NCBI GenBank assembly: GCA_905221605.1
Contig: CAJNDS010002409.1
Location: 215,001-279,000 of the forward strand
Direction: 5' to 3'
Origin: Symbiodinium natans
Lineage: Eukaryota; Sar; Dinophyceae; Suessiales; Symbiodiniaceae
Length of the DNA stretch: 64,000 nt
Below are positions 30,752-40,640 of this stretch, one piece after another; within the stretch, counting starts at the first letter, position 1, and every line of letters begins with the position of its first letter. The notes below the pieces were generated by a model. That model was not told the origin of the DNA. It did not search any database and saw nothing but the letters and a program-made list of their open reading frames with translations. The translations under genes were made by a program, and so were the position numbers.

Positions 30752-30866
30752 GCCCCAAAGCCTTGAAACCCTATGCACCCCAAGAGACTCTCTCATGACG
30801 GTTGTATCTGATGACGGGAGTGCACTTTTTGCATAAGAGCTGTCGAGCCCTAGCTCCTTCAAACAG

Positions 30867-30907
30867 GTGGCAGGAAGTGCACCGGGCTTGCTGCGCCTCA
30901 AAGGCAG
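30867..30907 (+). CDS. Putative micro-exon
   Basis: Acceptor gctccttcaaacag (30866), donor GGCAG|GTCTGG. Reads VAGSAPGLLRLKG. Confidence 0.5.
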
Positions 30908-31277
30908 GTCTGGGGTGGGGGGAAAGGATTGGACCCTGGGGCAAAGATAGAGTTCTGGGTCTAGAGAGTAGACTTCAGGAGTGGCGATGAGGATGAATCA
31001 TAGAAGAGCCAATTTTTCAATGGAGTGCTTTATGAAGGAGGTTCAATGCTGGTTCCAGTCTTGCTTCGAAGGGTTGCTGGCTTGACACCTTCCCAAGGGT
31101 CTAAGGGTCTAGGCACCGATAGAGTATAATCAGTATATACGTGGGCTTCAAAGGAGCTCCGATCCCCAGTCGGTACCATGCAGGTGCATGGACTCTTATA
31201 GGGGTTGTGAGAACTCCGAATTGAGGCAGAAACCTCGAAGAAGCCACCAAGAAACCCCAACAACCCAAGGGAGGGTC

Positions 31278-31412
31278 TCCGGATTCGGCTGATGGTCGCG
31301 AGGCTGTGGCACCTCTGCCGGTCTGGGTGCTGTGGTCGTGCCGCTGCCCATCAGGGACCGGGAGTTGTAGAGGGTTTGAGTTCAAGCTTCTCAGGGGGCC
31401 TCGGAACCTAGG
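31278..31412 (+). CDS. Putative exon, unknown protein
   Basis: The frame includes SADGREAVAPLPVWVLW and CRGFEFKLLRGPRNLGM. Borders are unclear. Confidence 0.4.
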
Positions 31413-31650
31413 CATGTTGCTGCTGAAGGCTTCAGGTTTAGGGTTCAGGGTATAGGGGAGTAGGATAGGATTTAGCGTTGGGAGTGGGCTTAGAGAGCTC
31501 CATGACCAGAGTTCGGAGCTCGGGTTCGTTGTTCATCGGATGTTTGCGCCTTGATTTTTTTTGCAAAAGTCAGAGTGAACCCTTGAGCCAAAGCAGCGTT
31601 GGTGGAGGCTCGCAAGCTGGGCCCCAAACTAAATGCCCCTTAAATCGCAG

Positions 31651-31719
31651 GAGATGGTGGTGCGGAGCGGTCCGCTTCCGGCGGCCGTTTGGCAGCAGTG
31701 GGTGATGTCAGGGGTGTGA
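31651..31719 (+). CDS. Putative exon, possibly terminal
   Basis: Acceptor taaatcgcag (31650). Reads MVVRSGPLPAAVWQQWVMSG, then either a GT donor (GGG|GTGTGA) or the stop TGA at 31717. Confidence 0.55.
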   Translation, partial: EMVVRSGPLPAAVWQQWVMSGV

Positions 31720-32050
31720 TAGGGATGAAGGGCTTAGGGTTTAAGGAAAAGGGTTCAGGGTTTAAGTTTGATGGTTTGCTGGCTTTGGGACTCACGCTTT
31801 AGTTGGTTGGGATCTTGAGCAGGGTTTTAGCTACTTCGGGTGTTCATGGCTTGCACGTCTACATGCGTGTCCACTCCCGGTCTTGGACCCAGAAAGGGGC
31901 TCGGCCATCCGGTTGTGTTCTTAGGGTTTCAACTAAGCACTACAGACCCCAAACCCTGATCAAACCCTTTTGGGCTTGGACATCCGGATCCTCACCTTCA
32001 GCCTGGTTCAGCCTCAACCGAAACCCAAGCAACGAAATCTGGGCTTTTGC

Positions 32051-32066
32051 CCCCCCCCCCCCCCCC
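32051..32066 (+). repeat. Poly-C tract directly before an exon
   Basis: About sixteen C, then ttgcaag|GAG. It acts as the pyrimidine tract of this acceptor. Confidence 0.9.
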
Positions 32067-32073
32067 TTGCAAG

Positions 32074-32130
32074 GAGATGGAGATGATGAGCTACCCGAGC
32101 GGCCTCTATTTTGCAGAGGCGATTCCTCAA
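32074..32130 (+). CDS. Putative 19-codon internal exon
   Basis: Acceptor poly-C-ttgcaag (32073), GC donor CCTCAA|GCCTGG. Phase 0; reads MEMMSYPSGLYFAEAIPQ. Confidence 0.6.
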
Positions 32131-32772
32131 GCCTGGAAACCCCACCCAAAACCCTGAGCCCTCAATACTGAAGCCTATAAGTTCAACAGCGATCAACACG
32201 CAAGATCTACACCTGAAACCCCTCTTGGGCTCAGCTCAGACAGCCTGGCGTTCTGCTGCATACTTTTCGATGGGTTTAGCAGCTCAGGGTATGTGGTTTG
32301 GGATTCAGGGTTTAGGTAAGCGAAACCTCATACAGAAAAGGGCTTAATCGGTGCGGTCAGACTCAGCTCCAATTGCATTTTGGGATTATATTGGCAATGG
32401 AACTGGGGAACGTCAGGTGGTTCAGAGTTCAGGGTTTCTCGGTTTTCGGTGCTGGAAATTCGGCGTTTAGCCCTAGGGCTCAGGTTTTAGGTCAGGCGTT
32501 ATGTCGCAACAACCCTTGACGGCACATGAGTCCACCCTGCCAGGTCTCTGTGCCATAGACTACAAGACCCTACACCCACAATTCCTTACTTCACCCAGTG
32601 CCATCTGAGAACCTAGAATCCTAAACCCTAAACGAATATCTTATGAAACCCTCAACCCGAAACGCACTACTCGTACGCCGAATCAACGTATAGCTCTAAG
32701 CCCGATATACCCGAAATCCCCCTAACCAGAATGTCCTAAGATGTCCTAACCCATCTTGCGTTCTTCCCGCAG
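32131..32772. other. Intronic/intergenic stretch
   Basis: Decayed CCCTAAA and TTTAGGG copies; no convincing exon seen. Confidence 0.4.
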
Positions 32773-32809
32773 GGAAGCCTCGAGTTGCTCCAGGAGACAG
32801 GGGATGGTG
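32773..32809 (+). CDS. Putative micro-exon
   Basis: Very good acceptor tgcgttcttcccgcag (32772), reads GSLELLQETGDG, then GT donor GGTG|GTTGTGGGG leading into TTTAGGG-type repeats. Confidence 0.55.
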
Positions 32810-32916
32810 GTTGTGGGGTTTGGGGTTTAGCGTGTAGGGTTTAGGGTAGTTGTAGGATAAACTCTTACGCCTAAACCCCAAACTCGTGCGAATCCTCGTC
32901 CTCGCAACACCCTCAG

Positions 32917-32991
32917 GAGGTGCCAGAATCCCATGAAGTCATTCTCAGATTCGGTCGAAGCTCACGTGGGCGTCAGGGGTCTTTAGCCCAG
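32917..32991 (+). CDS. Putative 25-codon internal exon
   Basis: Acceptor cgcaacaccctcag (32916), donor GCCCAG|GTGAAATC. Phase 0; reads PESHEVILRFGRSSRGRQ. Confidence 0.6.
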
Positions 32992-33594
32992 GTGAAATCG
33001 AAGCCAAACTGTGGGCTCAGGTCAGGATGCATTCGTCGAGCTTACGTTTCTCATTTTCCCCCTCTCCCCCCTACACCGCACAAAAGTAAGAGTAATGATC
33101 CGTGTAGCTACACTTACTGTATGATATCCGCGGGGCTAATTGCTTGGCATCTGCCTGATTATCGCGCCCTCATATGGAGTAGGCTTTTGAACTTTAGTCT
33201 TCGCGTTTAGGTTCCTTCTCTTATTGTTCCTTAGAAACGTTGGTGTGTGTAACTGTGAACGCTTGCGTGCGCCGCCTCGTAGGTCCCAGGGTCTCAGGGC
33301 CGGTCCCATACAGTTTTCCCCAGAAACTAGGATGCCCAGTAGTGCCCTTGTTCCCTTTTTTGGGGGGTTAGGTTCCCTTATAAACCCCTTTAAGCAAAAA
33401 GGGACCCTTTTTAATCCTGGGCTGCTGAGCATCCTAGGAAAGGGTTTGAGGGGTGTCAGCACAGTCCCGGGTACCCCCAAAGAGGTCTGATAGGGAAGTG
33501 CTCTTCACTTGAACCCAAATTCCTCCAGTTGACCCCCACAGCGGCGTTTAGGGCTAATAGGGTTCAAGACAACACCCTCAAATCCAACAACATA

Positions 33595-33652
33595 CCACCC
33601 CCTGATCTTCCCGAGGCGGCCTTTTGTACGTCCCTCTCGCTTCTCAGGTCTG
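33595..33652 (+). CDS. Putative exon
   Basis: Reads PDLPEAAFCTSLSLLRS in an open frame. Borders are not decisive. Confidence 0.3.
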
Positions 33653-33772
33653 CGTGTTTTAGGCCTCGTTGGATTTGGATGACTGCGGCTTTAGAGTCTT
33701 AAGGTTCAGGGACGGCACTGAAGCAGACCAAAGGGTGTTCAGCTTAGGCTGCGGGGTTTAAGGTTTGATGTT

Positions 33773-33870
33773 TAGGGTTTGGGAAGTTAGGGTTTGGGAA
33801 GTTAGGGTTTGGGAAGTTAGGGTTTGGGAAGTTAGGGTTTGGGAAGTTAGGGTTTGGGAAGTTAGGGTTT
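33773..33870. repeat. 15-bp minisatellite derived from telomeric repeat
   Basis: Six identical copies of GTTAGGGTTTGGGAA in tandem. The unit looks like two diverged heptamers fused and then amplified. Confidence 0.95.
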
Positions 33871-33931
33871 TCCCTGGAGGTGGCTTGGCAAACATCCTGA
33901 ATCGATCTTTTGTGGCGGGCGGCTTGCAGGG

Positions 33932-34036
33932 GGGGAGGGGGGCAAGGAGACCAGATCCTGCTCTGCTTGTTCTAGACGCCTCTCGGCAGGAAGCCGAGGT
34001 GATTATGGATGGCTTTTCTGGGGATGCTAGTAAGAA
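33932..34036 (+). CDS. Putative exon(s)
   Basis: The frame includes RRPDPALLVLDASRQEAEVI and MDGFSGDASKK. The possible acceptor cggcttgcag lies before a G-rich run. Confidence 0.4.
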
Positions 34037-34109
34037 AACCCTACCTCCAACAAGCCTACGCTCAAGTGCAAAGCTCAGAACTGCTGTGCTCGCTCCACGC
34101 TGGTAGGAG

Positions 34110-34170
34110 GCAAAGCCCCTCCTGGCCGTCTTCGGCAAGAACTTGGTGGAGGACAGCCCGGCAAGAAAGC
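34110..34170 (+). CDS. Putative exon
   Basis: AG|GC acceptor (gtaggag|GCAAAG). Reads KPLLAVFGKNLVEDSPARKP. A second frame is also open. Confidence 0.45.
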
Positions 34171-34256
34171 CAGGAAATCAGTGCTTTGGTTCATCTTTTT
34201 AGGAGGGCTTAGCTAAAGGCACATCCTGTTTGGGCGATAGTTCTTCAGTGCTCCAG

Positions 34257-34334
34257 GTGTTTTTGAGGCCCGAGGGCATATTCGAGGCGACTGGAAGGTT
34301 CAACCAATTCGTGAAGAAAAGAGTGTGGAAAGAA
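34257..34334 (+). CDS. Putative 26-codon exon, probably upstream part of the OmpA-like gene
   Basis: Acceptor cagtgctccag (34256), GC donor AAAGAA|GCTCCC. Phase 0; reads VFLRPEGIFEATGRFNQF. Its position before the OmpA pieces suggests the same gene; the sequence itself is not diagnostic. Confidence 0.55.
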
Positions 34335-34569
34335 GCTCCCCACCTTTTACCCCAAACGCCGCCCGCTAACCCCCCTAAACAACCCCAAGTCCCGAAGCCT
34401 TCCGCCCACAAGCCTCCTAACCGCCACCCCTAAGTCGTCCAGGATTTAGGACGTAGGCTTACTAGAGTCCTACGAAAGACTATAAAGCTTCCTTAAGCCC
34501 CTCTGCAGCCAAGCCCGAAAGCTGTGAAGCCGAAAGCCCCCGAACCCCAAGCATATGCCCATTCCTGAG

Positions 34570-34616
34570 TCGAGGATGAGTACTCTGTCCGCATCGAAGG
34601 CCATGTGGAGACTTGA
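34570..34616 (+). CDS. OmpA-like domain, exon with IEGH motif
   Basis: After acceptor cccattcctgag it reads EDEYSVRIEGHVET. OmpA/MotB C-terminal domains carry the core (I/V)xIEGHTD; here T-D is replaced by V-E. TGA follows in frame, so a donor before the stop is expected (GA or GT not clear). Two later exons continue the same domain. Confidence 0.5.
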
Positions 34617-34948
34617 CTGAAGCATAGGTTAGGTTTTTGGGTTTCGGGGTTGGGACTTTGGCGGCTTCTAGGGTTTTAGGGATTTGGGGTCTGCGGTCAG
34701 GGCATGAGGGTTCGAAGCTTTCGTGTAAGGCCTACAGGGTTGCTGAGGCCTTAAACCCTACGGAACCGAGAACCCCTAAAATTCCCTAAAGCTGAAACTT
34801 GAGAGGTGCTTTCGGTCAATTATGAGGGTTAGGGGGTTTAGGGCTGACTGTCTTCCCCTTAGGCCCAAAATGTTTTATTTCGAGTGGTTTAGTGTTTGGC
34901 TTGGGGCGCGTCGTATTCTTTTCCTAGGGCTAGATGCCTCCACAGCCC

Positions 34949-35022
34949 AAAGACCCTGGATGAGGCAGATGTGCCAGAGGCGTTGTGTAGCTGCTATGCC
35001 TCGCAGAGCATCCCCGGTGCTC
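34949..35022 (+). CDS. Putative exon
   Basis: cctccacag precedes KTLDEADVPEALCSCYAS, open to TGA. A longer alternative frame overlaps it. It might be an intervening exon of the OmpA-like gene. Confidence 0.4.
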
Positions 35023-35218
35023 CCTGAATCAATCGTCGATGTGGCATCACAACCCTAAACCCTAAACCCTGAAGCTCCTTGAAACCTCCCCCCCTCAACG
35101 GCGTACCCCCCTCACCTAAGAATCAACAGTTGGGGATTACCCCCTTTTGGGGATTTAGGGGTTGGGGTTTGGGGAGCAGGGTTTAGGGTTCAGAGTGAAC
35201 CTCTCCGATCACCCAGGA

Positions 35219-35328
35219 CAAGCAAGAGAATGCGGACATCGCAGGTCAACTCCGCTCTGATTTCAGGGATAGGGGTGCAGGTGCAAACAACAAAGGGAAG
35301 CTCCACCTCGAGCCTCCCCAGTGCGCGT
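35219..35328 (+). CDS. Putative exon
   Basis: Acceptor cgatcacccag. Reads DKQENADIAGQLRSDFRD then LHLEPPQCA to TAA. A GT donor lies inside (GCAG|GTCAAC). Confidence 0.5.
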
Positions 35329-35615
35329 AATCATATAGGTTAAAGGGGGATCTAGAGTTTCATAGGGTTTAGGTGACAAGTTGAGTTTCGCCTTGTAAGG
35401 CTTACGGATTGTGAATTTTTCGGGTTCAGGGTTCTGCCATAAGTCACGAAGTTAGAAAGCTCGACACTTCTAACCCCAAACAAGAACCCTCGAACGACCA
35501 AAGCTCCTGAACCCTGATACTGCAAATTTTAACACCGATAGCACTCTGAAAGCTGAGGCCCCCGAAACTAGGGGTTTAGGGTTTAGGGTTTAGGGTTTAG
35601 GAAGCCTAAAGCTTC

Positions 35616-35798
35616 ATGCCTCAAATCCTGGACCAGGCCTCACACTCAGCAGCAGTCTGGCAGGCCCCTGGCACAAAGCCATCAATGGCATCTCAAGCGC
35701 CGGTTGATGTTATGAAATCTGCAAGCCCTTCTACAAGCCTTACTCCAAACAGAAGGCCTGATCCCAGTAAACTCGACAAGCTTTGCTCTAAATCCTGA
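35616..35798 (+). CDS. Possible Ser/Pro-rich coding stretch
   Basis: An open frame of 60 codons starting at ATG 35616, rich in Ser, Pro and Ala. Support is weak, and an acceptor (ctggaccag|GC) lies inside. Confidence 0.25.
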   Translation: MPQILDQASHSAAVWQAPGTKPSMASQAPVDVMKSASPSTSLTPNRRPDPSKLDKLCSKS

Positions 35799-35851
35799 AA
35801 CCTAAGCACCCAGCCCCAACCCTGAAGCCCTGTAAACCCACTGAACTAAGT

Positions 35852-35959
35852 TACCCTAAACCCTAAGCCCTAAACCCTAAACCCTAAACCCTAAACCCTA
35901 GACCCTAGACCCTAGACCCTAAACCCTAAACCCTAAACCCTAAACCCTAAACCCTAAAC
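35852..35959 (+). repeat. (CCCTAAA)n array before the OmpA-like exon
   Basis: About fifteen heptamers, three of them CCCTAGA, ending shortly before the next exon. Confidence 0.96.
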
Positions 35960-35973
35960 CCTTCTCAAACTCG

Positions 35974-36078
35974 AGAAACCCGGAGGCCAACGTGCAGCGA
36001 AAGTGCGGGACCTGCTCGCCGAGCTGGGTGTGCCGCGGTCGCCACCTGGCCACATCAAGGCTCATCCGTGTTTCCAGG
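35974..36078 (+). CDS. OmpA-like domain, central exon
   Basis: It reads GQRAAKVRDLLAELGVP and then HIKAHPC. OmpA/MotB domains have R-A-x-x-V-R-D-x-L-x-x-x-G-V/I followed by a GYG-type turn, so the match is clear up to the turn. The acceptor is probably aaactcgag (about 35973) or gtgcag (35997). The donor is CCAGG|GTTTAGGG and the intron continues as a TTTAGGG array. The exon is bracketed by opposite telomeric arrays. Confidence 0.6.
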
Positions 36079-36128
36079 GTTTAGGGTTTAGGGTTTAGGG
36101 TTTGGGGTTTAGGGTTTAGGGTTTAGGG
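36079..36128 (+). repeat. (TTTAGGG)n array at intron start
   Basis: Seven heptamers, one TTTGGGG, beginning at the splice donor itself. Confidence 0.95.
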
Positions 36129-36630
36129 TGGTTTTCGGGTATATGCTTGGGGGGCTCCTAAGTTGGTCTACCAGCAGGATTTAACTGAGGTGATTACCGC
36201 GATGAATCGAGAGCAAAATTTGGATTAGTTTTGGTTGGTGGGCAAGTGTAGTGCGAGTCGTGGTACGATTTTGGCCTATTGCTGGATAGACCCATGGCAG
36301 ATAGTCCTTACTGTATCTGCCTCGCTCCGCAGCATGTGATCCTGCATGATGTTGCTTCGTAGGGCATTGCCCACCGCACGTCATTGTCAGCAAGAGTTTG
36401 CAGGCACATTCAATTTGACACGCCAAGTGATGCCAATCCTTGGGAAGGTCTTGCTCGGATGTTCAAGCCCTCGTTACCGACCCTTATAGTCGGACCCATG
36501 GACCCATAACTGAGCCTCGACAACACTTAAGATCTGTTTGTAGCACTGAGAGATGGGTGTTTGTACGATGCCTATGCCCTCTATAAGTCCTGCGGGTTCT
36601 TAATTAGGGCTTTCGGGCATTGTAACGCCC
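36129..36630. other. Stretch without clear exon
   Basis: Less repetitive than its surroundings. A minus-strand frame at 36181-36426 is open but has no coding character or splice context. Confidence 0.35.
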
Positions 36631-36634
36631 TCCC

Positions 36635-36736
36635 AAGGAAGATGAAGCCGCAGAGTTGCAAGGCACGCGATGCTGGGATGGGGGATGGAGAGGAGGGTTT
36701 CCCCGTGGCAAAGGGCTTTACTTGGAGCTCCTTAGG
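36635..36736 (+). CDS. Putative exon
   Basis: Reads CKARDAGMGDGEEGFPVAKG and ends FTWSSL at donor TTAGG|GTTTATAGGG. The acceptor is cctcccaag or gttgcaag|GC. Confidence 0.55.
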
Positions 36737-37137
36737 GTTTATAGGGTTTGTAGGGCTTATTGCGTGCGCGGGGTCATAGGTGCCCTACAAAAGGTAGGAC
36801 TACAGCTATCCTTCTTGCACACCCACGTATTGCTCACCCTTGGGCCCTTGGGCGTAGGATGGGGCTTTGCGGTTTGGAAAAGGATCAGCGGTGAGGAACG
36901 TACTCCGGTAGCAGCCGGTAACGGAAGCAATTAACGATATCGCCCATAAGCTTAGCACACATGCCTGAGACAAAGCCTAATGACGAAAATGATTCTTCGC
37001 GGTCCGATGACTGAGCGCAGATTCTCCTACACTTCTGCTTACGGGTTGTTTAGCTATAGAGGTTATATAACTTAGAACCGAACAAAAGCGAACCAAGCCC
37101 TTAAGACCTACTTGAAAGCTCAGGCTCTGCGCTTCAG

Positions 37138-37255
37138 GATTTTTTTCAAGATGCTGGCTTCCGCTTGCACAGTGACTTTAACCCCTCTCAGCAACTTTCA
37201 TCGGCAGCCCTTGGGTTTTCAACATCGCTTTTGCCACCTCAACTGCCAGCTCGAA
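37138..37255 (+). CDS. Putative exon
   Basis: Acceptor tctgcgcttcag (37137). Reads FFQDAGFRLHSDFNPSQQ, open to TGA; a donor before it is likely. Confidence 0.5.
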
Positions 37256-37377
37256 ACCCTTGAGGGTTTAGGGCTTAGTAGGGTTTACACAAATCCGTTT
37301 CAAGCCTGAGTCCCAACCCCTGCGCACCTTAAGCCCAAAACTCAGTCAGGCTTTCCACCCGCTCTCCCGGACGCAGC

Positions 37378-37413
37378 TGGCCGTGAATCGCCGGGTCGAG
37401 ATCCACCTCCTCT
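37378..37413 (+). CDS. OmpA-like domain, terminal exon with stop
   Basis: Strong acceptor cacccgctctcccggacgcag (37377). It reads LAVNRRVEIHLL and stops at TAG 37411-37413. NRRVEI is the signature end of OmpA/MotB peptidoglycan-binding domains, in the right order after the exons at 34570 and 35974. Confidence 0.6.
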
Positions 37414-37900
37414 AGACTACAAAGCTCATTCCGACTTCGGGATCTTGGGTTCTGCAGGGTTTTAGAGTTGCCTTCCCTGGACTAGCACTAGGGAGTTTAG
37501 GGTCTCTACGGTTTAATTCATCTAAATTCCCTACAAGCCCAAAGCCCGTTACAAGCCTCACTCCTAAGACCTTCCCCACTCCGCGTTTTCCCATGCCGCC
37601 ATAAAATGGCGGCTGCCCGCGGGGGGGCGGCAAGAAAGGGAGCACGCTGCTTCAGGACTTTGAGGGGGGCAGGAGGGCTTTCATTACTTGGGATCGGTGT
37701 AGAGGCCTGGAGAGTATGGCTCTTCATGGGCACCTTGAATAGCAAATAAGGCTTCTAAAGCACTCAAAATCGAGAACCCACAAGGGCACATGATTTGGAT
37801 CAACCACTGCTTCAAGGATTGCGTGGTTGAGCGCTTCTGGTGGGCTGCTGCAGTTATTGGCCCCCAAAGAACATGCGGAGTAAGACAGCATCAGCACCCA
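37414..37900. other. Probable intergenic DNA after the OmpA-like gene
   Basis: Decayed repeats and one short C/G-rich patch (37600-37680). A frame with MIWINHCFKDCVVERFWWAA opens at 37790, but its borders are unclear. Confidence 0.4.
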
Positions 37901-38048
37901 GGCGGCAAGCAGCAGAGGTACCAACCCCTTACCACAGAGCAATCTCCCCTCCACAGTACTTGCCTCCCCCAAAAACGCGGCCTACCCAAGAGCAACTTGT
38001 CCGCTTCGAGCCGGGCGAGTGGCTCCCAATGGGTCCGCACCTCAGATA
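37901..38048 (+). CDS. Putative exon, Pro-rich, with stop
   Basis: AG|GC acceptor region (gcacccag|GCGG). Reads RAISPPQYLPPPKTRPTQ and ends GEWLPMGPHLR, TAG. Another frame is open at its 5' part. Confidence 0.5.
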
Positions 38049-38247
38049 GTCTCTGCGCTGGGTGAGATCTCCTGAATCTATTGAGTCTTGTAATAAACAG
38101 CCTTCGAACTAGGAAGTGGTCAGGTTGTCAGGATTTTGGGGATGTGGGCATACGAAGCCCACACGCCCAGGGGCAGAGAACACCCTGTTGACGCCCTGAA
38201 GACCTTGAAGCCCGCCCCCTCTACTTACCTGCATGGAATACTACCAG

Positions 38248-38366
38248 GCGAGCCGCCGCGGCGCGGGACCGTTCGCCAGAGGCTCTCCGAAAGCGAATTT
38301 GAGGTAGTTCTGGGCCCGTTCAGACACAGACCGATCCGTGTGGTGGATAATATCGCAGTGCTGCAG
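38248..38366 (+). CDS. Putative internal exon
   Basis: AG|GC acceptor (atactaccag|GCGAGC) and donor CTGCAG|GTTTGTG. Reads RQRLSESEFEVVLGPFRHRP then RVVDNIAVLQ. A clear coding signal, no family recognised. Confidence 0.65.
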
Positions 38367-38746
38367 GTTTGTGCCTTGAATTCCGCTGCTGTCTCAAGGA
38401 AGTTTGCGGGAGGGAGAGTTGAGGTAGCGAGAGGCGGGGGTTCATGGAAAGCATCCCTGACGCATGAGTCATGGAATGGAAGCCCTTGACCCGAAAGCCA
38501 CACCGAGATGACCGTCCACATCCTCACCCCAAGGGGCCACGTATCGTCAGGACAACTTGTTTGGGGCTTCAGGGTTTAGAGTTTAGTGTGGGGAATAGCA
38601 GAACCCCGACAGAATCCCCAATGATTGTCTTCTATAGCCCCAGTCTTTGAAAGTTCCCTACATGATCGTTCAGAATTCTGGACAAGTAAGCCCAAGTAAG
38701 CAGAGACCTATAACACTCTTAACTCTATAAGCCCTCTACTTGCGCC

Positions 38747-38762
38747 CCCCCCCCCCCCCCCT
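38747..38762 (+). repeat. Poly-C tract
   Basis: About sixteen C followed by tag, a possible acceptor about 90 nt before the next exon. Confidence 0.85.
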
Positions 38763-38851
38763 AGTCCCTCGCTTCATAATGGCCTAAAAGGTACCTTCAT
38801 GAGAGTATTTATGGGGCATCTGAAAGGGTACTTGTGGGTGAGAAGTCGCAG

Positions 38852-38918
38852 GCTCTCGGTGGCTCCGCCGCCTCCAGCCCCTCCGCGTGCGAGCGCTCCT
38901 GTGATGCAACCTTCACAG
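38852..38918 (+). CDS. Putative exon, Pro-rich linker
   Basis: Acceptor agaagtcgcag (38851), donor TCACAG|GTGCTTAGGG. Reads SVAPPPPAPPRASAPVMQP. Confidence 0.5.
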
Positions 38919-39752
38919 GTGCTTAGGGCTTGTTGGGTTTAGGGTTTGTAGGGTTTCTGATTGGGCACAGTCGCCACGCGGCAATAAAGGGCATGGGCCG
39001 GGCATGGGGTGGCTTGCAGGTTTAGGGTTTGGAGATCGTTTAATGGATTGGGATGAGCCCTAAATTCTAGACCCTGGATAAACCCCACACTTTGAACCCT
39101 CCTCTTGAAGACCCTAAACCCTGAACCCTACGGACCCAAAACTCTGCAGGCTTTTGTTATCTCGAAACCGTGGGGTTGGGCCTGAAAGGTCCCACAGTCA
39201 GGACTTCAGGGCCAGCCTACAGAAAAAATAGAGCAACATGTTGTTTGCACATAAAATAGACAAATATTTTCGTTGTGTTTAGTAACCTCAGCACTCTCCG
39301 TCACTATCCAGTCCAGACCCAGGCGACTTGGGATTCTCCTGAGCCTTTTCAGGGCCTCTTCTTCATGTCAGTATAAGTTTGTACATAAGGTGGCAGAGTT
39401 CTGGGCTGCGGCCTTGAAGGCTGGGAATTTTAGGCTTCAGATCTTGAGGCCATAGCCGTAGCCTGAAAGGTGTCAATGCTTAACTCAGCCTCTTGGAGCC
39501 TTGCACTCCGGACCACTTCTCAATGTGGCATTCTGAACTCCGGGCTATTGAGGAGTTCGCCCATTCAAAGCTTTCATAACCGGGTTTCTGGGCCCAGACG
39601 GACTCGGAGTGTTGAGCCTTTGGGCTGCAGCCTTGAATGATCCTCTAATGGGGGGGGGGCAGAGTGGGATGGTATTCCGGAACCACAGAACCACATCCTC
39701 GGAACCCTAAGATGAAACCCCAGAGGCCCTAAAAGCGCTCTTCTTTTCTCAG
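38919..39752. other. Stretch without clear exon
   Basis: Decayed TTTAGGG then CCCTAAA. A frame ending at 39453 (AEFWAAALKAGNFRLQ) is a weak candidate. A G-run lies at 39651-39659. Confidence 0.35.
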
Positions 39753-39785
39753 GTCAGGCTGGCTGTCGGAGACAAGGTGGGAGTT
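39753..39785 (+). CDS. Putative micro-exon, start of a CAP-Gly-like domain
   Basis: Strong acceptor cgctcttcttttctcag (39752), GC donor GTT|GCCCTAAACCC. Reads VRLAVGDKVGV, the usual opening of a CAP-Gly domain. The intron that follows begins as CCCTAAA repeats. Confidence 0.45.
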
Positions 39786-40075
39786 GCCCTAAACCCTAAA
39801 CCCTAAACCCTAGAGCTTTGAGCCCCGGAGGCCCCCCCGAGTTGTTGGTCCCAAAAACCCTGGCCACAAAGAAAGTGCAGACGGCTTAGCATTTACAGAG
39901 GACATGTCTGGGGGACGTACTATTTAGGAAATTAGGGACTTTCTCTCCCCCCCCCCCCCTCCCTCCGAAATTTCTCTGTGCATGGCTTCTTAAACCCCCA
40001 ACAAACAAGCGGTCCGCGCATGGCGCCCTAGGGAACCCCGCACTCCCTCAACCCCCTATCCGATTGGATGAGCAG

Positions 40076-40140
40076 GTGCAGATCGGAGACAATGACCAGT
40101 TTCACGGCGAGGTGAAATTCATAGGCCCGACCTGGGAGCG
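40076..40140 (+). CDS. Putative exon, CAP-Gly-like continuation
   Basis: Acceptor ggatgagcag (40075). Reads DNDQFHGEVKFIGPTWERS; CAP-Gly domains have G-x-V-x-(Y/F)-(V/I)-G-x-T at this place. The later conserved W-x-G-V-E-L and G-K-N-D-G motifs were not found nearby, so the assignment is tentative. The frame stays open to 40229. Confidence 0.45.
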
Positions 40141-40556
40141 GAGTGTTGCGAGAGCCGCGAGAGTTCCTTCCAGCGTCCGTGGTGCTCTGGCACCAGCCCC
40201 CGCTCGTCCCGGCTCAATCCCAGGCACGCGATAAGCAGAGGCAGGATTTAAAAGGTGTCGGGTGCACAACGTTTACCGTTTGTTTACGCACGTTAGAGTG
40301 GCTCTCGGCTACAGCATTTCATGATCCTGGCTTCGTCCCTAAAGCCTAAGCGCTCTGATATCACACGAATGCTTCGTTCGGGTCCTCAGCCTTGGGCTCG
40401 AGGCAAATGCCAGATGCCAGCTGCCAAATCACATTGTCTGAACGTTCAGGCTTAGGTTTGAACACCTCGAGTAACCGGTTATAAGCTCTAATAAAACCAA
40501 AAAGGGGAGTCCACAACTGATTGGCATCTGATCTGAAGATCGTGCAGCCTCGCGCT

Positions 40557-40640
40557 GCCATGAAGCCACAAGTGCCACTGGCGGAGCAGGCAAGGAGGGA
40601 ACCACTTTGCAGTCTTCGGAGAGTTTGTCGGCTTCCGCAA
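40557..40640 (+). CDS. Putative exon, two frames open
   Basis: After ggcggagcag|GC one frame reads GGNHFAVFGEFVGFRKG; the overlapping frame (from before 40521) reads AAMKPQVPLAEQARREP. One of them is probably real. Confidence 0.4.
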
